Shown: positions 43,755 to 52,218 of the stretch, in pieces | Numbering within the stretch: the stretch's first letter is position 1 | Layout of the letters: every line of letters begins with the position of its first letter | NCBI RefSeq assembly: GCF_036345175.1 | Contig: NZ_CP107780.1 | Coordinates: forward strand, 2,294,001-2,358,000 | Source of the DNA: Streptomyces sp. NBC_00576 | GTDB lineage: Bacteria; Actinomycetota; Actinomycetes; Streptomycetales; Streptomycetaceae | Direction of reading: 5' to 3' | DNA length: 64,000 nucleotides | Program-made: the position numbers and the translations under genes | Notes under the pieces: generated by a model | The model's database searches: none | What the model was told of the DNA's origin: nothing | What the model saw: only the letters and a program-made list of their open reading frames with translations

Positions 43755-43802
43755 CCGCTCAGGGGCTGTTGTCGTCACGTGACGACAACAGCCCCTGAGC
43801 GG
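43755..43802. terminator. 48-bp perfect palindrome (terminator)
   Basis: 24-bp arms with no loop: CCGCTCAGGGGCTGTTGTCG at 43755 onward mirrored up to 43802, starting 3 bases after the GH42 stop. As RNA it folds into a very stable hairpin. Nothing else gene-like lies between here and 44003. Confidence 0.85.
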
Positions 43803-44003
43803 TTCCAGAGCACCGACAAGCGCGCGGCACGGCGGATGGTGGAGCGGGCTACACCATGCATTCGGGAGAGCGGTCCCTCGTGGCGGCGGGCGGACGGCGG
43901 GATCGTAGTCGGCAGGAGATCACAACGGGGCATGTGCCTGGTCTCGCCTGATCGCCCGATCGCCGAAGCCCTCGTCAACCCATGAAGTGAAGGGACCCTT
44001 TCC

Positions 44004-44411
44004 ATGCCCTCGAACCGCCGCCGTGGACGTCGTCGTATCGCCGCCATCGCGACCGCCGCTGCCGCCGTCACCCTGACCGCCGGGCTCCTGACCGGCTGCG
44101 AGGACCTCGACAGCTCCCTGGACTGCCTCAGCAACGCCGACTCGATCTCGGACAGCGTCAAGGCGATCCACGAGGCCGGCTGGGACGCGGTGAAGGACCC
44201 GTCGAAGACCGACGACTCCATCGACACCATCGACAAGAACCTCGACAAGATCAACAAGGAGACGGACGACAACAAGGTCGACAAGGCGGTCGACGACCTG
44301 GACAAGGCGATCGACGACTACAACAAGTCGATCCTGAACGGCGACACGAACCCGGACTCCAGCAGGATCGACGCGGCCGCCGACAGGCTGACGGACGTCT
44401 GCACATCGTAG
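44004..44411 (+). CDS. Small lipoprotein, helical
   Basis: 135 aa. Basic start (PSNRRRGRRR), lipobox LLTGC with Cys32, and then an almost entirely helical Asp/Lys-rich domain (DKNLDKINKETDDNKVDKAV) with two more Cys (DCLSN and DVCTS). Surface-exposed lipoprotein of unknown role; the heptad-like pattern suggests a coiled coil. GAAGGGA upstream. Followed at once by a terminator. Confidence 0.8.
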   Translation: MPSNRRRGRRRIAAIATAAAAVTLTAGLLTGCEDLDSSLDCLSNADSISDSVKAIHEAGWDAVKDPSKTDDSIDTIDKNLDKINKETDDNKVDKAVDDLDKAIDDYNKSILNGDTNPDSSRIDAAADRLTDVCTS

Positions 44412-44419
44412 GAACACCA

Positions 44420-44455
44420 CCGGGGCCCTGCCGTCCGCAGACGGCAGGGCCCCGG
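44420..44455 (+). terminator. Hairpin terminator after lipoprotein gene
   Basis: 16-bp perfect arms (CCGGGGCCCTGCCGTC / GACGGCAGGGCCCCGG) with a 4-base loop, 9 bases after the stop codon. Probably serves the convergent msrB gene too. Confidence 0.85.
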
Positions 44456-44490
44456 TCGTCGGTTGCGACAGTCAGTTGCGCTTCCCGTCC

Positions 44491-44898
44491 TCAGCCCTCG
44501 TCGGCCGCCAGCCGCAACGAGATGCTGTTGATGCAGTACCGCTGATCGGTCGGGGTCGGATACCCCTCCCCCTCGAACACATGTCCGAGATGCGACCCGC
44601 ACCGCGCACATCGCACCTCGGTCCGCACCATGCCGTGGGTCCGGTCCGACAGCAGTTCCACCGCGTCGGTGTCCTTCGGGTCGAAGAAGGACGGCCAGCC
44701 GCAGTGCGACTCGAACTTCGTGTCCGAGGTGAAGAGTTCGGCGCCACAGGCCCGGCAGGAGTAGACACCCTTCGTCTTGGTGTCCGTGTACTCACCCACG
44801 AAGGCGGGCTCCGTGCCGGCCTGGCGCAGGACCGTGTACTCGGCCGGCGTCAGCTCCGCGCGCCACTGCTCATCCGGCTTTTCGACGTCGTACGACAT
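44491..44898 (-). CDS. msrB: Peptide-methionine (R)-S-oxide reductase MsrB
   Basis: 135 aa, normal MsrB length. Zinc site from CRAC (48/51) and CARC (97/100); catalytic Cys122 in RYCINSISL; possible resolving Cys66 in SHCGWPSFF. Reduces methionine-R-sulfoxide in proteins. ATG 44898 with GAGGGG upstream; 68 bp downstream of murC on the same strand. Confidence 0.97.
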   Translation of the reverse strand: MSYDVEKPDEQWRAELTPAEYTVLRQAGTEPAFVGEYTDTKTKGVYSCRACGAELFTSDTKFESHCGWPSFFDPKDTDAVELLSDRTHGMVRTEVRCARCGSHLGHVFEGEGYPTPTDQRYCINSISLRLAADEG

Positions 44899-44966
44899 GA
44901 AGCTCAGCCCCTCACTACGAAAGTCACCGCGAAATCACCGCGACAGTCACTGCGGAACCGTGAACG

Positions 44967-46355
44967 TCACCGTGACAGGCGGTCCAGGATCCGCGGGCCC
45001 AGGTCCGTCACGTCACCCGCGCCCATGGTGAGAACGAGATCACCGGGCTTCGCCATTCCCGCGACGGTCTCGGGCACCTCCGCCTTGTCGGACACGGCCG
45101 TGACATCGGCGCCCGCGGTCCGCGCGGCATCGATGATCAGCGTGCTCGTCACGCCGGGGATGGGGTCCTCGCGGGCCGGGTAGATGTCGAGGACCACCGA
45201 CGCGTCCGCCAGCGCCAGCGACTCGCCCATCTCCTTGCCCAGCTCCTGGGTACGGGAGAAGAGGTGCGGCTGGAAGACCACCAGGATGCGCGCGTCACCG
45301 ACCGCCGCCCGCATCGCCTCCAGGTCGGCCGTCATCTCGGTCGGGTGGTGGGCGTACGAGTCGATGACCTGGACGCCCGCCGCCTCGCCCTTCAGCTGGA
45401 GCCGCCGCTTCACCCCCGTGTACGCCGCCAGGGCGGGGGCCAGCTCGCCGGCGGGCACGCCCAGCGCGACGCCCGCCGCCAGCGCGGCCACCGCGTTGTG
45501 CGCGTAGTGCCGGCCGGGCACCGAGACCGTGAAGGTGAGCGAGGCCCCGTCCAGTTCGACGGTCACCTCGCTCTTCAGCCCCTGGGGCACGACGGACAGC
45601 ACCCGCACATCCGCGTCCGCCGACTCCCCGTACGTCACCACCCGCACGGAGTCCGGCAGGCGCCGCGTCAGCTCGCGGGCACCGTCCTGGTCGGCGGCGA
45701 TCACCAACGTCCCGCCGGGCACGATGCGGCCCGCGAACGTCTCGAAGGACTCGTAGATCTCGTCCATGGAGGCGTAGTTGGCGTGGTGGTCGAGTTCGAC
45801 GTTGAGGACGATCGCGACCTCGGGCGCGTACTTGTGGAAGCTGCGGTCCGATTCGTCCGCCTCGGCCACGAAGATGTCGCCGTCGCCGTGCAGGGCGTTC
45901 GAGCCGGGCGCGTCGAGGTCGCCGCCGATCGCGTACGAGGGGTTCAGTCCCAGCTCACTCAGCGACACCGCCAGCATCGACGTCGTGGTCGTCTTGCCGT
46001 GGGTGCCCGCGACCGCGATCGGCCGCAGGCCGTCCATCAGCCGGGCGAGCGCGTCCGAACGGTGGACAACCGGGATCCCCAGCTCCGCCGCCCGCGCCAG
46101 CTCCGGGTTGTCCGCCCGGATCGCGGAGGAGACCACGACGCAGGTGGCGTCGTCGGCCAGATGCCCGGCCGCGTGCCCGATGTGCACGGTCGCCCCCAGC
46201 GCCCGAAGCGCCGCGGCGGTCTCGGACTCCTTGGCATCACTCCCGGCCACCACGGCCCCACGCTGCGCCAGGATCTTCGCGATCCCCGACATCCCTGCAC
46301 CACCGATGCCGATGAAGTGCGGTCGGTCCATGGCGATGGGAAGGCCGGGTGCCAT
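44967..46355 (-). CDS. murC: UDP-N-acetylmuramate--L-alanine ligase MurC
   Basis: 462 aa from ATG 46355 with GGGAG upstream (the frame is open 54 codons further but without a ribosome site). Mur ligase domains in order: N-terminal Rossmann part HFIGIGGAGMSGIAKIL, ATP loop VAGTHGKTTTTSMLA, EADESDRSFHKYAPEVAIV-type central motif, YAHHPTEMTADL. Adds the first alanine of the peptidoglycan stem peptide. It is outside the dcw cluster, as known for Streptomyces murC. Confidence 0.97.
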   Translation of the reverse strand: MAPGLPIAMDRPHFIGIGGAGMSGIAKILAQRGAVVAGSDAKESETAAALRALGATVHIGHAAGHLADDATCVVVSSAIRADNPELARAAELGIPVVHRSDALARLMDGLRPIAVAGTHGKTTTTSMLAVSLSELGLNPSYAIGGDLDAPGSNALHGDGDIFVAEADESDRSFHKYAPEVAIVLNVELDHHANYASMDEIYESFETFAGRIVPGGTLVIAADQDGARELTRRLPDSVRVVTYGESADADVRVLSVVPQGLKSEVTVELDGASLTFTVSVPGRHYAHNAVAALAAGVALGVPAGELAPALAAYTGVKRRLQLKGEAAGVQVIDSYAHHPTEMTADLEAMRAAVGDARILVVFQPHLFSRTQELGKEMGESLALADASVVLDIYPAREDPIPGVTSTLIIDAARTAGADVTAVSDKAEVPETVAGMAKPGDLVLTMGAGDVTDLGPRILDRLSR

Positions 46356-46517
46356 GTGTGTCTCCCTGTGCGTGGTGCGTACGGCGGACGTTCGAGGAGT
46401 CAGCCTATTGCCTGTGAAACGAGGGTGACCGCATCGCCCTGAGTGGCGCGGGGCTGTATCGATATGCGGCTCCGCCGCGTGGGCGCGACCGGCCCCCACG
46501 CACCCGCACCCGGACAA

Positions 46518-46991
46518 CTACGCCTTACTGTGCGAGAACAACTTCAAAACCGGCACCCCCACCTTGTGCCGAGCCCGAGAGGCCCAGTCCCGGTGGAAGA
46601 ACTCCTCCACGTAGTGGGGATCGGTCAGCACGATGACCTCATCCGCGTCGATCTCTTCCACCAAGCCCTTCAACGCATCGAGCGGATGGTCCTCGACAAT
46701 CTGCCCGTCCGCCTCGTGCCCCGCCACCCGCAACGCCGCCAGCGACACCTCCAGCGCCCGCTCCGCCGTCGCCGCCGCGTCCTCGCCCTCGGGGGTCTCC
46801 CCTTCGTGCGCCGCGTCGTCGAGCTCGCCCAGTGCGATGTCGTCGATGGCCCGCAGCAACCGGTCGGCCTGATCGCCACGGGGCTGGAGCAGCACGTGGA
46901 AGGCCACTCCCTCCTCGCCGTGCAAGGTGGTGACGAACTCCACGTCGGCGGACGTCAGGGCCTTCTCGATCATCAGTACGCTTGTGAACAC
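46518..46991 (-). CDS. Conserved hypothetical protein, Usp-like fold
   Basis: 157 aa from GTG 46991 with AAGGG upstream. Pattern of alternating strands and helices: MFTSVLMIEKALTSADVEFV, FHVLLQPRG, an acidic insertion (GETPEGEDAAATAERALEV), then LKGLVEEIDADEVIVLTDPHYVEEFFHRDW and GVPVLKLFSH. That outline resembles a universal stress protein/Rossmann-like fold. Databases sometimes call this family indole-3-glycerol phosphate synthase, but it is far too short and lacks the TrpC motifs. Same strand as murC, 162 bp upstream. Confidence 0.75.
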   Translation of the reverse strand: MFTSVLMIEKALTSADVEFVTTLHGEEGVAFHVLLQPRGDQADRLLRAIDDIALGELDDAAHEGETPEGEDAAATAERALEVSLAALRVAGHEADGQIVEDHPLDALKGLVEEIDADEVIVLTDPHYVEEFFHRDWASRARHKVGVPVLKLFSHSKA

Positions 46992-47147
46992 GACAGGTGC
47001 CCTTCTCCTCCGTGGGCCGTCCGTAGGCCCCTGCTGAAACCATCCTGCCCCGTGATCGCACGGGGACTGCGAAATTTAGTGTGCCCAGCGAAAGTCAAAC
47101 GGAACGAGCGATTCCGAATCGTGTCGACACGGGCGGGAACTCACGCG

Positions 47148-47984
47148 TCAGGAGCGGTGATACCGGCTGAACAAGAAGCCGGCCTCCTCCAGCAACGACA
47201 CCAGTTCGAAGTGACGGGGAACCCCCACCGAAGGCCCGCCCGAGATCCGCTGGGCGTCCCCGACGGTGAGCATCGGGGAGATCGTCAGGCACAGCTCGTC
47301 GAGCACACCGGCCGCCACCAGTTGCCCCAGCAGTCGAGGCCCGCCCTCGGCCAGCAGCCGGGTGTGCCCGAGGTCGGCGAGGGCCTGTACGGCGCGCGCC
47401 GGGTCCACGCCCATGCCGTCACCGGCGACGACCACCTGGGCACCCGCCTTCTCGGCCGCCGCGACCCGGTCGGGAGCGGCCGCGGCACCCGTGAGGATCA
47501 GGGTGGGAACCAGGGGCGAGGTGAACAACGGGAGCGAGTAGTCCAGTTCCAGACTCGCGCTGACGATCGCGACCGCCGCGACCTCGGCCTGTCCGGCCGC
47601 CTCCCGGGCCGCGGTGAACTCCGGACGTGCGCGAACGGGACGGTAACCCTCCTGGCGTACCGTTTCCGCACCGACGAGGACCACGTCGGCCAGTTGCCTC
47701 AGGGTGCCGAAGACACGCATGTCGGCGGCGGAGGAGATGGGCTGCGAGCGGCCGTCGTGCTGGGCGGCGCCGTCGAGCGTGGACACCATGTTGGCGCGTA
47801 GCCAGGCTTCCTGGCGCCCGTTCGTCCGCTCGGGGTAGGCGTAGGCGGCGGCCAGCTCATCGAGGCTCCACTCCCGGTCGCCCGTCCCGGCACCGCCGGG
47901 CGAACCACCGGCACCACCGGTTTCCACGGCCCCTCCCGAGGCCCCGGCAACTGTCTCTTCGGTCACAGGGAACAGGCGTCGCAT
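47148..47984 (-). CDS. Pyrimidine reductase family protein (RibD C-terminal)
   Basis: 278 aa from ATG 47984. A Gly-rich N-terminal insert (about 15-37), then a RibD_C/DHFR-like domain: NMVSTLDGAAQHDGRSQPIS, DVVLVGAETVRQEGYRPVR, LPLFTSPLVPTLILT, LLAEGGPRLLGQLVAAGVLD, LCLTISPMLTVGDAQRI. NADPH-dependent reductase of a pyrimidine-like substrate; without the deaminase half it is not a full RibD, so its role in riboflavin or related pathways is open. Confidence 0.9.
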   Translation of the reverse strand: MRRLFPVTEETVAGASGGAVETGGAGGSPGGAGTGDREWSLDELAAAYAYPERTNGRQEAWLRANMVSTLDGAAQHDGRSQPISSAADMRVFGTLRQLADVVLVGAETVRQEGYRPVRARPEFTAAREAAGQAEVAAVAIVSASLELDYSLPLFTSPLVPTLILTGAAAAPDRVAAAEKAGAQVVVAGDGMGVDPARAVQALADLGHTRLLAEGGPRLLGQLVAAGVLDELCLTISPMLTVGDAQRISGGPSVGVPRHFELVSLLEEAGFLFSRYHRS

Positions 47985-48084
47985 GCCAGGCAGTCTGGCA
48001 CGGTACCCAGGGTCTGTCCGGCGGGCCGAGCCCTGGATCGCGAGGCCCGGTGCGCCTGTATGCGGCGTTTGCCCTGGTTACCGG

Positions 48085-48140
48085 CTCCTTCACTCCCCGC
48101 GCTCCCGGCTTCGCTCGGCCGGAGGGACCCCCGCAGGCCG
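48085..48140. repeat. Streptomyces-type intergenic GC repeat
   Basis: The stretch around CTCCCGGCTTCGCTCGGCCG then GAGGGACCCCCGC resembles a short palindromic sequence I have often seen between Streptomyces genes. Only one copy in the window, so this is recognition from memory. Confidence 0.3.
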
Positions 48141-48252
48141 CCGCCCTCCTCCTGCCTGCCGCCGCACACACCGGCCCCCACCCGGCATCGTGTCCGTGCA
48201 CGGTCGATCCAGACCGGCTGGGCCCGCCGGACAGGAACTAGCATGGTGAACC

Positions 48253-49359
48253 GTGCCTACCACCCCCGCCGCCCCCGGTTTCGGCCCGATAGCCGACACG
48301 GCCCCGCTGTCCCTGTGCGTCCGTGAGCCGCACGTCCCCGCGGACCGGCTGGTCGCCGAGATGGTGCCGCCGCCCCGGTTCGACTCGGTGCGCTTCGGTA
48401 CGTACATCCCGGACCCGAACCAGCCCAGCCAGACCGAGGCCGTGCGCGTCCTCGACGGCTTCGCGGGCGGGCTCGGCGGGGCCCACGCCGTGGGGGGCGG
48501 CAAGCGGGGGTTCTTCGGGTTCGGGAAGGTCAAGGCGCCCAAGGTGCCGGCCGGTCCCCGTGGCGTCTACCTCGACGGCGGTTACGGCGTCGGCAAGACC
48601 CACCTCCTCGCCTCCCTCTGGCACGCCACCCCGGCCGAGCCCGCCCTCAAGGCCTTCGGCACCTTCGTGGAGCTGACGAACCTGGTCGGCGCCCTCGGCT
48701 TCCAGAAGACCGTCCAGACCCTGTCCGGACACCGGCTGCTCTGCATCGACGAGTTCGAACTGGACGACCCGGGCGACACCGTCCTCGTCTCGACGCTGCT
48801 CGGGAAGCTCGTCGACGCGGGTGTCGCGCTCGCCGCGACCTCGAACACCCTGCCGGGCAAGCTCGGTGAGGGCCGGTTCGCGTCGGCCGACTTCCTGCGC
48901 GAGATCCAGGGCCTGTCCGCCCACTTCCGCGCGTTGCGCATCGACGGCGAGGACTACCGCCACCGGGGGCTGCCCCAGGCCCCGGCGCCGTACTCCGAGG
49001 AGCAGGTGACCAAGGCGGCGTATGCCACCGAGGGCTCGTCGCTCGACGACTTCCCGCACCTCCTCGACCACCTCGCACGCGTGCACCCCAGCCGGTACGG
49101 CGCCCTCACGGACGGCCTGAAGGCCGTGTGCCTCACCGACGTGCGGCCGGTTCCCGACCAGTCGACGGCGCTGCGGCTCGTCGTGCTCGCCGACCGGCTG
49201 TACGACCGCGAGGTGCCGGTGCTCGCCTCCGGTCTGCCCTTCGACCAGTTGTTCAGCGAGGAGATGCTGAACGGCGGCTACCGCAAGAAGTACTTCCGCG
49301 CGATCTCCCGCCTGACCGCACTGGCCCGCGACGCCAAGGGTCTCGTGGAACACGCCTGA
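48253..49359 (+). CDS. zapE: Cell division protein ZapE (AFG1-like ATPase)
   Basis: 368 aa from GTG 48253. AFG1/ZapE P-loop ATPase: VYLDGGYGVGKTHLLASLWH (Walker A about residues 113-122), Walker B LLCIDEFELDD, sensor region LAATSNTLPGKLGEGRF, and the conserved C-terminal part (LVVLADRLYDREVPVLASG, NGGYRKKYFRAISRL). In E. coli ZapE destabilises the Z ring; the actinobacterial role is less studied. Divergent from the reductase gene with 268 bp between. Confidence 0.93.
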   Translation: MPTTPAAPGFGPIADTAPLSLCVREPHVPADRLVAEMVPPPRFDSVRFGTYIPDPNQPSQTEAVRVLDGFAGGLGGAHAVGGGKRGFFGFGKVKAPKVPAGPRGVYLDGGYGVGKTHLLASLWHATPAEPALKAFGTFVELTNLVGALGFQKTVQTLSGHRLLCIDEFELDDPGDTVLVSTLLGKLVDAGVALAATSNTLPGKLGEGRFASADFLREIQGLSAHFRALRIDGEDYRHRGLPQAPAPYSEEQVTKAAYATEGSSLDDFPHLLDHLARVHPSRYGALTDGLKAVCLTDVRPVPDQSTALRLVVLADRLYDREVPVLASGLPFDQLFSEEMLNGGYRKKYFRAISRLTALARDAKGLVEHA

Positions 49360-49455
49360 GCCTCGCTCGTCAGCCATATGAACTACCGCAGGTCAAGGCT
49401 CAGTTCACGTCATCCCACCCGCGCTTTTCAGGCTCTCTTCAGCTTGAAACGTTAA

Positions 49456-49487
49456 GTTAACCCTGCAAACAACTTCGCAGGGTTAAC
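49456..49487. promoter_or_regulatory. Inverted repeat GTTAACCCTGC / GCAGGGTTAAC
   Basis: Perfect 11-bp arms with a 10-base AT-rich loop, 97 bp after zapE and 70 bp before the next start. Could be the zapE terminator or an operator in the promoter of the secreted protein. Confidence 0.5.
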
Positions 49488-49557
49488 GTGTTTCTTGACC
49501 CGCAGTTGACCAACCGTTGACGAGCGCAAGAGACCGCGAACACCTGGAGGGGGGCGC

Positions 49558-49956
49558 ATGTTCCGAGGTACTACGGCCCGGACCGTGATTTCGCTCCTCG
49601 CCGCCGCCCTGCTGGCCCTCCAGTTCTTCGCTCCCACAGCCTCCTTCGCATCCGCGCACACAGTCCGTCAAGCCGAGGCCAAGACCGAGCCCAGAATCAA
49701 ACCCAGGGCAGCAGCCCAGCGCGACGAGTACGTCACCTGCGGTGATGGCGGCCGCCATCACGACCCGAGCCTGCCTCTGCGCACCCGCGACCGGCATCGC
49801 ATCGCCGATTCAGGTCCCCAGATACCCGAGCGCCCGCTCCGCGCAGTGGACCCCGCCGCCCCGCACGAACCGGAAACGCGCGTCACGTCCCGCCATCAGG
49901 CGCCCAGATCGCTGACCGCGCACACCCCGGCCGCGCTCCAAGTGTTCCGCTGCTGA
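49558..49956 (+). CDS. Secreted short protein, unknown
   Basis: 132 aa from ATG 49558 with GGAGGGGG upstream. Signal peptide about 1-33 (VISLLAAALLALQFFAPTASFASA). Mature part is short, Arg/His/Pro-rich and probably disordered, with two Cys (VTCGDGG and the C-terminal FRC). Starts 74 bp before the carbonic anhydrase gene on the same strand, an arrangement that suggests co-transcription. No known domain. Confidence 0.7.
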   Translation: MFRGTTARTVISLLAAALLALQFFAPTASFASAHTVRQAEAKTEPRIKPRAAAQRDEYVTCGDGGRHHDPSLPLRTRDRHRIADSGPQIPERPLRAVDPAAPHEPETRVTSRHQAPRSLTAHTPAALQVFRC

Positions 49957-50030
49957 CAGCAGAAGCCTCCCCCCACGCTCTGTCATGTACGTCCGACGCG
50001 CCATCGAGGCGCGCCAGGAGGAGTCACCAC

Positions 50031-50627
50031 ATGCAGCCCCTCATCGAGAACGCCCGTACCTTCGGTCAGCGCCCTGAGGAGTTCGCCAAGCTGGCCGCAG
50101 GCCAGTCCCCCCAGGTCCTGTTCATCACCTGCTCCGATTCGAGGGTCGTGCCGGCCCTGATCACAGGTGCCAGGCCCGGCGAGCTCTTCGAACTGCGCAC
50201 CGCGGGCAACATCGTTCCCCCGTACGCCTCCGCCCGCCCCACCGGCGAGGCGGCCACCATCGAGTACGCCGTGGAGGTCCTCGGCGTCAGCGACATCGTG
50301 GTCTGCGGCCACTCGCACTGCGGTGCCGTCGGCGCCCTGGTGCGCGGCGACGACCTCACCGCCGTACCCGCCGTACGCGACTGGCTCGCGCACGCCGCCG
50401 ACGACCCCACGGCCGCAGCCACGGCCTCGTCCGCCACCGACGACCCGACGGTCGCCTCGGCCGTCCAGAACCACGTCCTCGCACAGCTGCTGCGGCTGCG
50501 CTCCTACCCGTGCGTGGAGCAACGCCTGGCGAAGGGTCAACTGCGGTTGCGCGGCTGGTACTACGAGGTGCACACCGGCTCCGTGCGCGAACACCGCGCC
50601 GCCACCGACGCGTTCGAAGCGCTGTGA
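50031..50627 (+). CDS. Beta-class carbonic anhydrase
   Basis: 198 aa. Zinc ligands Cys34 (ITCSDSRV, with the Asp/Arg dyad), His94 and Cys97 (VCGHSHCGAV). Interconverts CO2 and bicarbonate. Contains a small Ala/Thr/Asp insertion (about 120-140). Nine bases before a SulP transporter, the known pairing for bicarbonate uptake plus hydration. GGAGGAG upstream. Confidence 0.95.
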   Translation: MQPLIENARTFGQRPEEFAKLAAGQSPQVLFITCSDSRVVPALITGARPGELFELRTAGNIVPPYASARPTGEAATIEYAVEVLGVSDIVVCGHSHCGAVGALVRGDDLTAVPAVRDWLAHAADDPTAAATASSATDDPTVASAVQNHVLAQLLRLRSYPCVEQRLAKGQLRLRGWYYEVHTGSVREHRAATDAFEAL

Positions 50628-50635
50628 GGGCCGCC

Positions 50636-52105
50636 ATGTCCATACTTGCCAAGGTCCCCCATCTGCGGCAGGACTTCGCCGCCTCGCTCGTCGTGTTCCT
50701 GGTCGCCCTGCCGCTGTGCGTGGGGGTCGCTGTCGCCTCCGGCGTGCCGGCCGAACTCGGCCTGGTCACCGGCATCGTGGGCGGCATCATCACCGGACTC
50801 CTGCCGGGCAGCAGCCTCCAGGTTTCCGGACCCGCCGCCGGCCTCACCGTGCTGGTCTTCGAGGCCGTACGGGAGCACGGGCTGCCCGCGCTCGGGGTGA
50901 TCGTGCTCGCCGCCGGGCTGCTCCAACTGGCCATGGGCGCCCTGAAGCTGGGGCGCTGGTTCCGGGCCATATCGGTGTCCGTCGTCGAGGGCATGCTGGC
51001 CGGGATCGGGCTGGTGATCATCGCCGGGCAGCTGTACGCGGCAGCCGGGCTGAAGGCGCCGGCCGCCGGGCTCGACAAGATCACCGGGTTGCCCGACGCC
51101 GCCGCGAAGGCCGTGGGGAGCACCAGCGCGCTGGCCTCGCTGGCGGTCGGCGCGGGCACGATAGCCGTGATCGTGCTCTGGCAGCGGCTGCCCAAGAAGG
51201 TGCGGGCAGTACCGGGCGCGCTCGCCGCGGTGGTCCTGGCGACCGCCGTCACCCTCGTGTTCAACCTGCCGGTGGGAACCGTCGAGGTGAAGGGCCTGCT
51301 GGACGCCGTCCAGCTGCCCGGGCTCGGCGCCTTCGGCGAACTGGCGAGCCTGAGCGTCCTCGGCACGGTCGTGGCGTTCACGCTGATCGCGTCCGCCGAG
51401 AGCCTGTTCAGCGCCGCCGCGGTGGACCGGCTGCACGACGGTCCGCGCACCCAGTACGACAAGGAACTGATGGCGCAGGGCGCCGGCAACACCGTGTGCG
51501 GCCTGCTGGGCGCGCTGCCGATGACCGCGGTGATCGTGCGCAGCTCGGCGAACCTCCAGGCGGGCGCGCGGACGAAGGCGTCCCGGGTGCTGCACGGCGT
51601 ATGGCTGCTGCTGTTCGCGGCGCTGCTGCCCGGCGCGCTGGCGCTCATCCCGCTGCCCGCACTGGCCGGCATCCTCGTCCACGCCGGTTGGAAGCTCATA
51701 CCGGTGCGCGGGGTCGTTTCGCTCTGGCGCGAGCACCGGGGTGAGGCGCTGATCCTGGTGGTCACGGCCGTGGCGATCGTGTCCGTGAACATGTTCGAGG
51801 GCGTGCTGATCGGTCTCGCACTGTCGGTGGGCAAGACCGCCTGGGAGGCCTCGCACCTCAAGCTGGAGGTCATAGACAAGGGCGCCGGGCCCATCCAGGC
51901 GTATCTGTCGGGCAACGCGACCTTCCTGCGGCTGCCGAAGATCCTCGACAACCTTGAGGCGCTGCCCCAGGACCGGCCGATAGAGCTGGACCTCTCGGGC
52001 CTGCACCACCTGGACCACGCCTGCCGCACGGCCCTGGAGAGCTGGGCGGAGCGACACAGCGAGGCCGGGACGGAACCCGTGAGGATGATGACGACCGCGC
52101 CATAG
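50636..52105 (+). CDS. SulP-family anion transporter (probable bicarbonate)
   Basis: 489 aa from ATG 50636. About 10-12 membrane helices (ASLVVFLVALPLCVGVAVAS, GLVTGIVGGIITGLLPGSSL, VSGPAAGLTVLVF) plus a C-terminal STAS-like part (about 420-480, RPIELDLSGLHHLDHACRTA). SulP proteins carry sulfate or bicarbonate; the adjacent beta-carbonic anhydrase favours bicarbonate (BicA-like). Terminator follows. Confidence 0.93.
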   Translation: MSILAKVPHLRQDFAASLVVFLVALPLCVGVAVASGVPAELGLVTGIVGGIITGLLPGSSLQVSGPAAGLTVLVFEAVREHGLPALGVIVLAAGLLQLAMGALKLGRWFRAISVSVVEGMLAGIGLVIIAGQLYAAAGLKAPAAGLDKITGLPDAAAKAVGSTSALASLAVGAGTIAVIVLWQRLPKKVRAVPGALAAVVLATAVTLVFNLPVGTVEVKGLLDAVQLPGLGAFGELASLSVLGTVVAFTLIASAESLFSAAAVDRLHDGPRTQYDKELMAQGAGNTVCGLLGALPMTAVIVRSSANLQAGARTKASRVLHGVWLLLFAALLPGALALIPLPALAGILVHAGWKLIPVRGVVSLWREHRGEALILVVTAVAIVSVNMFEGVLIGLALSVGKTAWEASHLKLEVIDKGAGPIQAYLSGNATFLRLPKILDNLEALPQDRPIELDLSGLHHLDHACRTALESWAERHSEAGTEPVRMMTTAP

Positions 52106-52121
52106 CCTCCGCGTACGAGGT

Positions 52122-52160
52122 TGCCCGGTCCGGGACTCGCCCCGAGCCCCGGACCGGGCA
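52122..52160 (+). terminator. Terminator hairpin after SulP gene
   Basis: 13-bp perfect arms (TGCCCGGTCCGGG / CCCGGACCGGGCA) around a 13-base loop, followed by TATCGTTTGTT, 17 bases after the stop. Confidence 0.8.
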
Positions 52161-52218
52161 TATCGTTTGTTAAGGGTGCCGATCGGCACGTACGGGACGG
52201 CTGCGAAAGGTCGTCGTC

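Noticed and set aside
41031..43778. 915-codon open frame opposite permease 2 and GH42
   Set aside because: Antisense shadow caused by high GC3; the plus-strand genes have full family motifs.
46518..46991. Indole-3-glycerol phosphate synthase
   Set aside because: 157 aa is too short for the TrpC barrel and none of its active-site motifs are visible; the label would be a propagated misannotation.
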